Part shown: positions 15,441-24,090 of the stretch, one piece after another
Numbering within the stretch: position 1 is the first letter of the stretch
Layout: each line of letters starts with the position of its first letter
IMG/VR virus record: IMGVR_UViG_3300025674_000253
Span: 1 to 29,811 of that record
Direction: 5' to 3' (one strand)
Source of the DNA: a virus
DNA: 29,811 bases
Translations under genes and position numbers: made by a program
The notes under the pieces: generated by a model
Databases searched by the model: none
What the model saw: the letters and a program-made list of their open reading frames with translations, nothing else
Told to the model about the DNA's origin: nothing

Positions 15441-16741
15441 AGACCCTCCGCAAATGTACCAATGGTATCAGCATCAACGCCCCATTCATTTAGAAGAGAT
15501 GCTGCTTTGTTTTTATGCTCTTTCCAATTATTGAAAGTAACGAGTTGGTACAACTCATTTTTTCGCATTGTGTCTTTTTCGTCAATATAATTCAACACAG
15601 CCTTCGCTTGTAGTGATTTTAATTTCAGATACGGGGATATACCCTTTAGTAAAGAGCGAATAGAATCTTTTGAAGAGAAAATAAGTCTGTGTACAGGTTT
15701 TACAGTATTCTTGGCTAATTTTTGGTCAGATACAAGACGACCACACTCAAGTAACTTCTGTAATTCCTCACAGTGCATTTTACCCTCTGCACCACTCGCT
15801 ACTATTGTTACACGAGGGTCACCACGCTTGGAAATAAAGATACTACCGTCAGCATCTACAAATCCTGCGGTGTAAGCCCAAATATCCTTTATGATAAGTC
15901 CATCATTACCCATTTTTACAAATGTACCCCTAGATGCACCTCTGTAAACGTCAACTTCTTCACCATACATCTTGATGAGGCTACCTAACTTGCTTGTAGT
16001 CATAGATTTGTCAAGCACATCCATACCCCTTCGCAAAATTTCACGACTACTTAGTGCCCCTTCCTTTTCTAACAAGTCTGTAGTGAACATTAATGCGCTA
16101 TAATCGCTTTTTGTCAAAGAATCTATCTGATGTAGCGTATTTCTCCACATTTTTTGTGCATCTTTCTTCATGTCAAGTGCAGTAACCCAATTTTCTTGGT
16201 CATTAGTGTCCCAATCTATCTTATCATTGATATGTTGAAGCACTGTTACTGCTTTTAGGTACTGTTGACAGGCTTTTTGCAAACTTGTACTTCTCGACTC
16301 CCCAAATTTACGCAATGCTTTGAGAGTTTTATCATCTAAACCGATATTTCTTATTACATCGTCTAATCCTTCTGACCATGATAGACTTTTGATAGTAGTA
16401 TCTACTTCTAACGCTTTCAAAGTACGAATATCGCTTATGATACTGTCATAATCATCTCTGTTATCTTTGTCATGCCTTCGCATTTTCTTGCACATTCGGA
16501 TTATTGAATTTGCATCTTTTCCATAATGAGATTCAAACCAACCATCACCGTTTTCGGGAAATGATTTCTTTTTTACATGTTCATTTTTGAATATAGTAGA
16601 AGATTCTACAGGGATATTGTGATTTAGAAAATTAGGGTGCTGTGATAGATTTTTTATCACCATATTAGAAAATTCATCGGTGACATTTAGAGGTGTATCA
16701 TAGGTGTCACCTATCAGCATACTCCCCCACATAATGACCAC
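15437..16741 (-). CDS. Protein with C-terminal LAGLIDADG homing-endonuclease-like domain
   Basis: A 434-residue protein. Residues about 290-302 (YTAGFVDADGSIFI) are a clear LAGLIDADG motif. The following about 90 residues (including VHRLIFSSKDSIRSLL and ISPYLKLKSLQAKAVLNYI) complete a single-motif LAGLIDADG-1 domain. One motif per chain implies dimerisation if it cuts DNA. Residues 1 to about 285 are helical, contain YRGASRGTF (about 266-274), and belong to no family I recognise. No intein splice-site residues are evident. It lies between terminase and portal and is tightly coupled to the portal by an ATGA overlap, so it is not a simple free-standing insertion. The GTG start at 16741 has GAGAGGT about 7 bases upstream. 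Nuclease activity is a family inference. Confidence 0.8.
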   Translation of the reverse strand: MVIMWGSMLIGDTYDTPLNVTDEFSNMVIKNLSQHPNFLNHNIPVESSTIFKNEHVKKKSFPENGDGWFESHYGKDANSIIRMCKKMRRHDKDNRDDYDSIISDIRTLKALEVDTTIKSLSWSEGLDDVIRNIGLDDKTLKALRKFGESRSTSLQKACQQYLKAVTVLQHINDKIDWDTNDQENWVTALDMKKDAQKMWRNTLHQIDSLTKSDYSALMFTTDLLEKEGALSSREILRRGMDVLDKSMTTSKLGSLIKMYGEEVDVYRGASRGTFVKMGNDGLIIKDIWAYTAGFVDADGSIFISKRGDPRVTIVASGAEGKMHCEELQKLLECGRLVSDQKLAKNTVKPVHRLIFSSKDSIRSLLKGISPYLKLKSLQAKAVLNYIDEKDTMRKNELYQLVTFNNWKEHKNKAASLLNEWGVDADTIGTFAEGL

Positions 16742-16761
16742 TCAATTGACCTCTCTAATAA

Positions 16762-16896
16762 TCATTTCTTCTTATCTTTGATACCGACTTTCTTTGGTTT
16801 GGCTACGGTAATCACCATAATCATACCACCCTTCTTCGGTTTTTCTTCTTCGCCTTTTGATTTCAAAAAACCCATTACATAATCCATATTTATCAT
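16762..16896 (-). CDS. Small lysine-rich 44-residue protein after large terminase
   Basis: A short frame reading MINMDYVMGFLKSKGEEE, then a basic C-terminus ending in KDKKK, with about one third Lys. The start ATG at 16896 overlaps the terminase stop as ATGA, exactly as the neighbouring gene pairs do, and the frame fills most of the otherwise empty space before the LAGLIDADG gene. An internal hydrophobic stretch (GGMIMVITVA) is a likely beta strand and is too short for a membrane helix. Function is unknown. It might be a DNA- or terminase-binding peptide. The alternative start at 16887 gives 41 residues. Confidence 0.5.
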   Translation of the reverse strand: MINMDYVMGFLKSKGEEEKPKKGGMIMVITVAKPKKVGIKDKKK

Positions 16897-18383
16897 GGTA
16901 TCATCCATCCGTCTGCTAAACTATCTCTTCTATTTCTATGTGGTTTGCCGGTTAGCCATTCATCAAATCCGGGCATTACATCATCGAGTAAGACCACTGA
17001 ACCCTTGAACTCCTTAGTAGCCCAATTAGCCAATGCAAGACTCATTGCTAAGTCATCGTGAGTACCCACGCTTTCTAACTTACCATTCTTTTGCATACCG
17101 AAGCGGTTCAACTCCGTTTCTAATTTGTGAGTAAACTCTCTGCTTCTCTTGTCTCCATACGGAGTTTGAATCTGCCCTTGCTCAAATGCCATCAATAGTG
17201 ACATGAACATACTTTCTTTGCGCTGTCGAGTTGTCATGAAAGTCTTGATTGGTATATCGTTTCTCATTTCTTTTAATTCAGCCTCAAACATTCGCTGGAA
17301 GTTGTTACCTTCAAGTTCAATCAAATCGGGTTGGAAACGATTGTTCAGTAGAAGAATCTGTTTCTTCTGCGCTAATCCACCAACACCCTTTTCATGGAAT
17401 ACACCAACAATTTGTTTTGTGTTGTCATCGGGAAGTGTTCGTAGTACAGTCATTGCTGTAAAGTCAGCATTCTTATCAGAAGCAATTGCTGTGTCCCACC
17501 CAATGAAGTGCTGACCAAATACACCAGCCGGTTCTCCCTCTTCATCGTACTCAGTTTCGGCCCTATCGAGTAAAACCAAATCTTTGTTACGAGCCTTTTC
17601 CAATATGTCATTAGGGAACATACTCGCTACATCGTGAATAGGTTCACACAGATATTCACGAGAGAACTGTATCGCTGGCATTGACATTCGTCTTTGGTCA
17701 AGTGATTCTAAGTCCCACCGTTCGGGCCACAGTGCCTCACCTTGCTCATTTATCGCAGGATATGTTTCAACAGTAAATGTTTCAGTCTGCTCAAGTTGAG
17801 AATATAAATCGTTATACGAAAACGGTGTACCTACCATCATCAGTCTACCTGTGTGGTGCAGAACAGGAAGCAATACACCATAGAACCAATCTGCTGCTCT
17901 TTGTAATTCAGTACCCGTAGTACCCCACAAAATATCGTCACACAGTACAACATTCGGGTGGAAACCACGAGTACCTCCACCAACTGACTTTGCCATTATA
18001 CGGCTACCATTTGAAAACTCAAAGTAAGTCTTACGCCACGGTCTACCTTCGGGAATTAAGTACCTTAAACACGGCGTACCTTCTATGTTATTGCGAATGA
18101 AACGCATGTGTTCTAGTGTCTGTTCAAGAGAGTGTGAGAAAATCATGATGTGTGTATTAGGTTGAAACGCTGCAATCCATAATGCACGACTCATAAAAAA
18201 TACAGATTTACCGTGGTCACGACTCGCTTTAACACAGTAGTATCTGTTTTTATTAAGACCCTCATCCCAACTTTTGTGATGTCCCGAATAATCAAAACCT
18301 AAAATTTCTGTAAAGAAATACTGAAAGGATTTGGCAGACATCTTTCTGTCCATATCCATGATAAACTCAGTCATGTCGGTCAT
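16893..18383 (-). CDS. terL: Terminase large subunit (ATPase and nuclease)
   Basis: A 496-residue DNA packaging motor. The ATPase domain has a Walker A variant KASRDHGKS (residues 52-60), Walker B VVLCDDILWG with acidic residues 149-150, and a coupling motif MMVGTP (182-187). The C-terminal RNase H-like nuclease shows the three expected acidic sites: Asp297 in FIGWDTAI, Glu358 in LIELEGNN, and Asp443/444 in VGTHDDLAMSLA. Length is normal for TerL and the frame is intact. It acts at the portal vertex, cutting and translocating genome DNA into proheads with the small subunit. The start at 18383 has GGTGA about 5 bases upstream. The next small gene overlaps its stop. Confidence 0.95.
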   Translation of the reverse strand: MTDMTEFIMDMDRKMSAKSFQYFFTEILGFDYSGHHKSWDEGLNKNRYYCVKASRDHGKSVFFMSRALWIAAFQPNTHIMIFSHSLEQTLEHMRFIRNNIEGTPCLRYLIPEGRPWRKTYFEFSNGSRIMAKSVGGGTRGFHPNVVLCDDILWGTTGTELQRAADWFYGVLLPVLHHTGRLMMVGTPFSYNDLYSQLEQTETFTVETYPAINEQGEALWPERWDLESLDQRRMSMPAIQFSREYLCEPIHDVASMFPNDILEKARNKDLVLLDRAETEYDEEGEPAGVFGQHFIGWDTAIASDKNADFTAMTVLRTLPDDNTKQIVGVFHEKGVGGLAQKKQILLLNNRFQPDLIELEGNNFQRMFEAELKEMRNDIPIKTFMTTRQRKESMFMSLLMAFEQGQIQTPYGDKRSREFTHKLETELNRFGMQKNGKLESVGTHDDLAMSLALANWATKEFKGSVVLLDDVMPGFDEWLTGKPHRNRRDSLADGWMIP

Positions 18384-18387
18384 GGTA

Positions 18388-20472
18388 TCACCGAACCATC
18401 TTGTCTAAGTATAATCCCATGACGATAGAACCGACTTCATGCGGGTCAGCCTTATGAAATAAGTCACCAAACTCATTGAACATCATATTTACAAATGATT
18501 TCCACTTAATTCTTGGGTCTTTTCGCCAATCAGCAAAATTATCTTGAGCGTCAATTAAACTCATTCCATCATTTTGATTTCTTAAGGAAGTGTCACCGCT
18601 TAGAGTCTTTCTACCGGAAAATGGAGTTCTACGAGATATAGTAGCACCCGGCCCTAATTTTGTTGATTCACCAACAGGTAATCTATTAGGATTAGTATTA
18701 AGAGAAGCCAATGCCGCATCTAATGGAGATTGTTGCTGGTAAGTTTGAGGTGTGTCTTGCCAATTAATGTCATCTCCTATATGTGGTCTTACACTACTTG
18801 GAAGTCCCGCATACATTTGTTCTCCACTCATAGATGGTACATTACGAGAGCCAGCATAAGCATCTTCTGTTGTATCAAAGTCACTTGCTCTATACTCTTT
18901 ATTAGAAGTAGTTATATTAGGTGCTTGATATGGTATTGCTTGGGGTTTTTGTACAGGATTTAAAGACCCACCAAATATATTATCATAATAACCCGGTGCT
19001 ACTCCTTGAGGTAAAGCAGGAGGGGTTCGGCTACCCATTAATGCTGGTGGTGGAGGTGTAGTATCTATTACAGGTGTACGTTGTAAATCTTCTATTTTTG
19101 GTGACTGTGATGCTATATTAGGATTACCGGGTAAATTTGCTACGCTTGGTAACTCTTCTGCCGGTGGAGGTGTGGTTTGCATAGGTGGTTTAACACGGAT
19201 ATTTCCTAATTTGTCACTTGGGTCATTCATTCTACGCTCAAGTTCTGCTCGCTTATCTTGTCTTGTTGGAGGTGTTTGAACAGGTTCGGGTACAAGTTGT
19301 ACATCGCTGTTATCGGGTACCTGTGCATCACCTATATCTTGAAAAGTTTGATTAAGTTCATTTTCATATCTTTTTGTATTTTTACGAGTTTGTCTTGCTT
19401 CTTGGAATTTTGCTTCACGATTAGCCCTATCAAGTAAACTTCGTTTTACTCCTACGTTTGGTGCAGCAGGTTGAGGTGTTTTTCCCATTTGTTGCCCTAA
19501 GTTTTTACCAGCATTTATCATTGCAGCGTTATTTTGAGGATTTACCGGGCCTTGTCCGGTATTACCCCCGTAAATTAAGTTTTGAACAGGTTGAACTAAT
19601 TGAGATGGTAAAGCATCAAAAGGATTAGAGATATTTTGAGGCGCAGCAGGTGCAGGTTGAGCAGGTGCAGCAGGTGCAGCAGGGTTAGTAGGATATGATG
19701 TAATTAGATTGGGATTAGCAGGTTGAGCAGGTGCAGGTTGAGCAGGTGCAGGTTGAGCAGGTGCAGGTTGAGGTGCAGCAGGTGCAGGGGCGGCTTGAGC
19801 AGGTGGTTGACCAAACATGCCCTGTGGCACTGTAGCGGCCAAAGCCCCTGCCACTTGAGTTGGTTGAGTAGTTGGTTGAGTAGTTGGTTGAGTAGTTGGT
19901 TGAGTAGTTGGTTGAGTAGTTGGTTGAGTAGTTGGTTGAGTTTGTATTTGACCCAATTTTGGGCCTTGACTACCCGGTAGTGCTGTACCTGTAGAAGTCT
20001 GTTGCGTTTGCAGTTGTTGGTTAAATGGACTTTGCTCTTGATATTGCTGCACTTGGGCTTGAGTGGCAGCAGCAGGGTTTGTGACATCAATTCCCGCATT
20101 TGTCATTGCTTGCAAATCTTGAGTATTCGCTGTTTTTTGTGCATCCATTACCATTGTGCGCTGCTGTTCAGCAGGTGTTACATCTCTTTTCATTCCTGTA
20201 GTTGGGTCTATTCCAGCGTAGGTATATCCAGCACCTAATGCACCACCTATATTACCACCTTGTAATTGATTTGCTACTTGTATTCCTGTAGCACCTAAAG
20301 CGGCAAACTTACCAGCAAGACCAAGACCGGCTCTAACTTTATCCATTCTATTTGCGGTAGGGTCTTTGAAGCGACCAAATAATTGCATCATAGATGGGCG
20401 TGAACCTTCTTCAGCACCAATTTGTTGAAACTGCTGCACAGCAGGGGCTTGCTTTACGAGAATCTTACTCAT
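18388..20472 (-). CDS. Large Pro/Gln-rich low-complexity protein
   Basis: A 694-residue protein with no recognised catalytic domain. Residues about 45-90 are Gly/Ala-rich and mildly hydrophobic (GLGLAGKFAALGATGIQVA). Residues about 125-400 are low-complexity Pro/Gln/Ala/Thr, including a TTQP tandem repeat and an AQPAP tandem repeat. The middle is polar and disordered-looking. The last about 55 residues (FADWRKDPRIKWKSFVNMMF, then GSIVMGLYLDKM) are a compact helical end that may be the docking domain. The start at 20472 follows GGAGGCGATGAG. It directly precedes the large terminase, and its neighbour upstream is also large and unknown. A virion or internal head role is plausible, not shown. 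Confidence 0.75.
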   Translation of the reverse strand: MSKILVKQAPAVQQFQQIGAEEGSRPSMMQLFGRFKDPTANRMDKVRAGLGLAGKFAALGATGIQVANQLQGGNIGGALGAGYTYAGIDPTTGMKRDVTPAEQQRTMVMDAQKTANTQDLQAMTNAGIDVTNPAAATQAQVQQYQEQSPFNQQLQTQQTSTGTALPGSQGPKLGQIQTQPTTQPTTQPTTQPTTQPTTQPTTQPTQVAGALAATVPQGMFGQPPAQAAPAPAAPQPAPAQPAPAQPAPAQPANPNLITSYPTNPAAPAAPAQPAPAAPQNISNPFDALPSQLVQPVQNLIYGGNTGQGPVNPQNNAAMINAGKNLGQQMGKTPQPAAPNVGVKRSLLDRANREAKFQEARQTRKNTKRYENELNQTFQDIGDAQVPDNSDVQLVPEPVQTPPTRQDKRAELERRMNDPSDKLGNIRVKPPMQTTPPPAEELPSVANLPGNPNIASQSPKIEDLQRTPVIDTTPPPPALMGSRTPPALPQGVAPGYYDNIFGGSLNPVQKPQAIPYQAPNITTSNKEYRASDFDTTEDAYAGSRNVPSMSGEQMYAGLPSSVRPHIGDDINWQDTPQTYQQQSPLDAALASLNTNPNRLPVGESTKLGPGATISRRTPFSGRKTLSGDTSLRNQNDGMSLIDAQDNFADWRKDPRIKWKSFVNMMFNEFGDLFHKADPHEVGSIVMGLYLDKMVR
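19719..19775. repeat. 15-bp tandem repeat encoding AQPAP
   Basis: Three full units of CAGGTTGAGCAGGTG plus a partial unit on the plus strand, in the low-complexity region of the 694-residue protein. Each unit keeps the reading frame. Confidence 0.85.
19859..19941. repeat. 12-bp tandem repeat encoding TTQP
   Basis: Six perfect units of GTTGGTTGAGTA on the plus strand followed by a partial one. On the coding strand each gives TTQP. Perfect units with no third-position drift suggest recent expansion or ongoing slippage, and the frame is preserved whatever the copy number. Confidence 0.92.
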
Positions 20473-20473
20473 C

Positions 20474-22435
20474 TCATCGCCTCCTTTTCAGTACAGCCAT
20501 TACTCTGTCCATGACATCGTTTGATTTATAGTATTGGGAAAGTAACCTCTGTCTTGGGTCAGCCAATGCAGCCTGTGCCCTGCTTTCTATAGGTGATAAT
20601 TCCGATGATGTAGGTCTTGCTAGAACAGGCGCACGACCTGCGGCTTGCATCATTTCTCTAAACTGAGATGGGGAGTAACCAGCAATTTGCTGTCTTACAT
20701 CTTGGAATCTTGGGGGTGTCCCAACAGAAGGCGGAGGAAGTGAAGCCGCACCAGCAGACGGCTCTTGACCAAGTTGCTCTGTCGTGGTAGGAGAAACAGG
20801 AGGTGTGACACCCTCTGTCGGGACTGTAGGTTTGGATATAGATGGGTCGAATGCCCCTGTAGGTGCGAAGTGGTGCATTTGGTAAATGTAATCATCCATG
20901 TGTGGCTCAAGAGTATTGGTATCATACTGACCTGTAGCCTCATCCATTGTAGGATAACCATGAATGTTGTATGTTTTCATTGGTTCAGTAGGAATGTCAC
21001 CAAGTCCACGTTTTACTTCATGTCCTCTTGCACCTGCTTGATGGTCAGCCAATGCCTCAATGACTTTTCTAAACCTGTCAACTTGAAGCATTAGTGCATC
21101 GCTATAGTGATAATTCGCTGCTTTTAATTCATCAGCAGTTATTTTGTGTTCACCAAATTTACTACGACCTTCTTCACTACCCTCTCCCGATGCACGAGCA
21201 AGAGCGAACAATCTCTTTGCGCTGGTGTGCATTCCTTGTCCACCCTTTTCTCCTTCTTTCAGATACTTAGCGTGTTCATCAAGAGAAAGCGCACCTTCAT
21301 CTGCACCATATTTTGTCATCATGTGGTCATACAGTTTCTTAAAATCTCCTTGTCCACTGCGACCAAATAAGAACATCATAGCAGGCACATGCGCCATATC
21401 TCGCACCAATGCTTCTCTCAAATCGGGAGTGCGAAGAATTTCATGCAATGGTCTGTTTATCATATCGGGTGCGCCTAAACTTTTACCACGATTGATAGTT
21501 ACGTTTACATTTGGAATGTGTTCTAATCCTTGTTGCATGGCTTGGTCTATCATTGCATGAGCCGCATTATACAACTTAGTAGGTGCTTTACCTTTCTTAG
21601 TCAAATTGGCTTTTAAATTAGGATAATAGAAAATATCGGGTAGGTGATGTGCTATCTCCCATGTGTGTACTGATTGTCTATCTCCATAGTAACCTTCGGG
21701 GGCATGGCTCATCATAGATGAGTCTACTTCACTTGGATGCTGCTTTGCGTAAGAACGCAAGTACCCTTCCGGTGCTGTCATGTTTGCATAAATATACGGG
21801 TACTTAGTGAAAGGTAGTGCTTGTTTAACTTCAGATTCGGGAACACCCATATCTGTTAATTCCTTTAGCAGTGATTTATTGAATGGAACATAATATGATT
21901 CAAGGAAACGACCCATAGGAGTTGCTTCGTGATTCTTGTTTGTAAGCATAGTAATTTTGTTACCACTATGAGTTCTTACAGGTCTGTTGTTTGAGGTATG
22001 GGTAGAGTCGCCCGGTGGAAGTGCATTACCACGCATCTTCCTCCATTCTAAAGAGTGAAACGGATTTTGCTCGTGTTTGTCTAAGTTAGAATGAGTTTCA
22101 TTAGAATGCTTAATCGCATTGTTTATTACATCAATAGCGGGAACAGGAATACCTCTTGCTTTCAAAAACTCTCCAAGATGATGTGCTACTGCGTCAATAC
22201 CGTGTCTAAAGTCTCCTAACGCTGTGCGATATACATGCTCTCCATGCTCTCCCTTAACGAATTGCCCTTCAATATGTTGCCCTCTACCATTATGGGCAAA
22301 CGCCGGAATATCCATTTCACCATCGGGTCTAAAATGGGTTTCGGGAGGATTAGTAAATACCGTTGGTCCTTCGGGCGGATGACCTACAATACTCCACGCT
22401 TTGATTAGTGGAATACCTCTTCGTATTCCTATCAA
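20474..22435 (-). CDS. Large hypothetical virion-cluster protein
   Basis: A 653-residue protein not recognised as any family. The first about 480 residues look folded and mostly helical, with many His residues (for example FRHGIDAVAHHLGEFLKARG and ALVRDMAHVPAMMFLFGRS). Residues about 530-600 are Pro/Thr/Gln-rich linker. The C-terminal about 55 residues (GYSPSQFREMMQAAGRAP, then RQRLLSQYYKSNDVMDRVM) are helical. The start is TTG at 22435, overlapping the previous gene as TTGA, behind an AAGGGGG stretch. An ATG-started version would lose a large part of the frame. It may be an internal or ejected virion protein given its size and location upstream of the terminase. Confidence 0.72.
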   Translation of the reverse strand: MIGIRRGIPLIKAWSIVGHPPEGPTVFTNPPETHFRPDGEMDIPAFAHNGRGQHIEGQFVKGEHGEHVYRTALGDFRHGIDAVAHHLGEFLKARGIPVPAIDVINNAIKHSNETHSNLDKHEQNPFHSLEWRKMRGNALPPGDSTHTSNNRPVRTHSGNKITMLTNKNHEATPMGRFLESYYVPFNKSLLKELTDMGVPESEVKQALPFTKYPYIYANMTAPEGYLRSYAKQHPSEVDSSMMSHAPEGYYGDRQSVHTWEIAHHLPDIFYYPNLKANLTKKGKAPTKLYNAAHAMIDQAMQQGLEHIPNVNVTINRGKSLGAPDMINRPLHEILRTPDLREALVRDMAHVPAMMFLFGRSGQGDFKKLYDHMMTKYGADEGALSLDEHAKYLKEGEKGGQGMHTSAKRLFALARASGEGSEEGRSKFGEHKITADELKAANYHYSDALMLQVDRFRKVIEALADHQAGARGHEVKRGLGDIPTEPMKTYNIHGYPTMDEATGQYDTNTLEPHMDDYIYQMHHFAPTGAFDPSISKPTVPTEGVTPPVSPTTTEQLGQEPSAGAASLPPPSVGTPPRFQDVRQQIAGYSPSQFREMMQAAGRAPVLARPTSSELSPIESRAQAALADPRQRLLSQYYKSNDVMDRVMAVLKRRR

Positions 22436-24090
22436 CCCATGTGCCCCCTTCGTGAAATTAATGCACCAGCAGGGTCAAGACCTAGACGACTAGAGTTAGT
22501 TTCTAGGTTTTGAGTTGGCCCATCATTCTTTTCATCTTCATCCTCATGTTGTTGTACACCGGCAGGATGGTCGGGAACATGACCGTTTTCAAAAGCAGAA
22601 CCTCCGCCTTGAACATACTTCTTAATTTTCTTAGCCTCTTTTTCTTTGGCTTGAATTAATCTTCGCATTAGGTTAAGCAACTCATATCTTCGTGCAATAT
22701 TTCTTGCTTTGAGCAATTCGCTGTATTCCTGTGCATCTTCACTCATCATAATACTCGATGGTGCTGCTGGCATACTTGGAACTGAACTTTGCATGGCTGG
22801 CATAGACGGCATAGACGGCATAGATGGTCTTCTTGGTCGCCTAATTCTTGGTCGCCTTACACCTAATTGCCTCAAAGATGGCTGAGTCATCTGTCCTCTC
22901 TGACCTGCAAGTAGTCCACTTAGACGACCCGCACCGGTAGGGCCAGCACTGAAACTGCGCTGACCAAACCTACCACGAGGGGAGTATGGAGTGCGAACAT
23001 TACCCTGTATTTTACGGGCTTCAGACTGACCACGGTATGCCGTATATTTCTGTGGGTCTTTACTCATTGGTTGCTTTGTAGCAATACCACGGTGGCTCAT
23101 CTCTACAGACAAGTGTGGTTTCATCAAACCTGTTTTCTTACCGCTTGAGATACCACGCATTCTTGCAGCGTGTCGTCTTTTAGTAGCACCTACACCACCA
23201 CTCATACCACCCGGTGGTGTTTTGAATTGACCTGTAGATGGTCTAAACTGCTGTCGTGCTTCTCTCCTTCTGCGAGCCGCAATAGTCTTTGCAGTATCAC
23301 GCTTGAGTATTTCAGACCAAGCATCCTCCATCGGCTCGCTCATGGTAAAGCCTGTTTTTTCATTAAATGGCACATTAGTAAAATCACGATATTCATGTTC
23401 TATGTCGTCAAACGGAGGTCGTGCATCATCAACTTGAAAATTATGTAAATCATATAATCTCTCAAAAAACTCTTCACGAGATGTAGCACCTGCTAAATGG
23501 TTAATATCGGGTTGTTGAAAATCATCTGCAAGTCCTTCATATTCAGCAGGGTTATCTAATGTTTCTTGAATCCAATCATACCATTCGGGGTGAACATCAT
23601 CACGATTTGGCATATTGTATCGGTGTTTATATTGGTTTTCTCCGGGGTGTACAGTAGGTTCTTCCTTCAACAAACTACTCCAAGCATCCTCCATCGGCTC
23701 ACTCATCGCAATAGGAAGGCCGGGACTCATTGCTGAACCTGTACCGGATTTTGCGCCTGTCGCAAGGTCGAGTAATGTACCCCTACTTCCAGCAGGGCCA
23801 CCCTGTAGTCCCATTTCACGCTCATCATCACGCTTGTTACCATCATCTAGTCCATCTAGCGACTCATCACCGCCAAGTTTCTGCTTAGAACTAATTTTAA
23901 TGTGCTTGATTTTTGATTTGCGCTCTTTCTTTTCTTCTTCCTTGCGCTTCTTTTCATCACGCTTTTGTTCGTTATATTCGGGAGAAGCGGGGTTATATTT
24001 TGTTTCATCCTCATTTGCAGATGAATACATTTTATCTGATTCACTGCGAGGTGAATACATGCGAGTATCAGAGCCACGACCCATTACCAT
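22432..24090 (-). CDS. Large basic/disordered protein with two MSEPMEDAWSxxLK peptides
   Basis: A 552-residue protein with no known domain. Residues about 1-90 are highly charged (Lys/Glu/Arg repeats). Two near-identical peptides, MSEPMEDAWSSLLK and MSEPMEDAWSEILK, occur near residues 129-142 and 250-263. A third, looser version (MSEDAQEYSELLKARN) lies near 450. Between them, residues about 265-440 are Arg/Gly/Ser/Pro-rich, strongly basic, with short repeats such as RRPRR and MPSMP. A helical segment with coiled-coil potential follows at about 455-495. The basic middle could bind DNA or RNA. The repeated peptide suggests several docking sites for one partner. It overlaps the small-terminase-like gene stop as TAATG. 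Confidence 0.72.
   Translation of the reverse strand: MVMGRGSDTRMYSPRSESDKMYSSANEDETKYNPASPEYNEQKRDEKKRKEEEKKERKSKIKHIKISSKQKLGGDESLDGLDDGNKRDDEREMGLQGGPAGSRGTLLDLATGAKSGTGSAMSPGLPIAMSEPMEDAWSSLLKEEPTVHPGENQYKHRYNMPNRDDVHPEWYDWIQETLDNPAEYEGLADDFQQPDINHLAGATSREEFFERLYDLHNFQVDDARPPFDDIEHEYRDFTNVPFNEKTGFTMSEPMEDAWSEILKRDTAKTIAARRRREARQQFRPSTGQFKTPPGGMSGGVGATKRRHAARMRGISSGKKTGLMKPHLSVEMSHRGIATKQPMSKDPQKYTAYRGQSEARKIQGNVRTPYSPRGRFGQRSFSAGPTGAGRLSGLLAGQRGQMTQPSLRQLGVRRPRIRRPRRPSMPSMPSMPAMQSSVPSMPAAPSSIMMSEDAQEYSELLKARNIARRYELLNLMRRLIQAKEKEAKKIKKYVQGGGSAFENGHVPDHPAGVQQHEDEDEKNDGPTQNLETNSSRLGLDPAGALISRRGHMG
23302..23343 (-). repeat. Second copy of the MSEPMEDAWSxxLK-coding repeat
   Basis: A 42-base segment encoding MSEPMEDAWSEILK. 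The companion copy is at 23665-23706 and encodes MSEPMEDAWSSLLK. The two DNA stretches coding MSEPMEDAW differ at one base only, so this is a recent or conserved internal duplication. Confidence 0.85.
23665..23706 (-). repeat. First copy of the MSEPMEDAWSxxLK-coding repeat
   Basis: A 42-base segment in the 552-residue protein gene, paired with 23302-23343. The peptide also resembles AWxxLK motifs in three other proteins of the window. Confidence 0.85.

Noticed and set aside
15437-16741. Intein interpretation of the LAGLIDADG region
   Set aside because: No Cys/Ser start or His-Asn end with splice blocks, and no continuing extein fold after the domain.
19704-20099. Overlapping open frames on both strands across the TTQP/AQPAP repeats
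   Set aside because: Tandem repeats with no stops in any frame create these. The 694-residue frame has the start site and continuous context.
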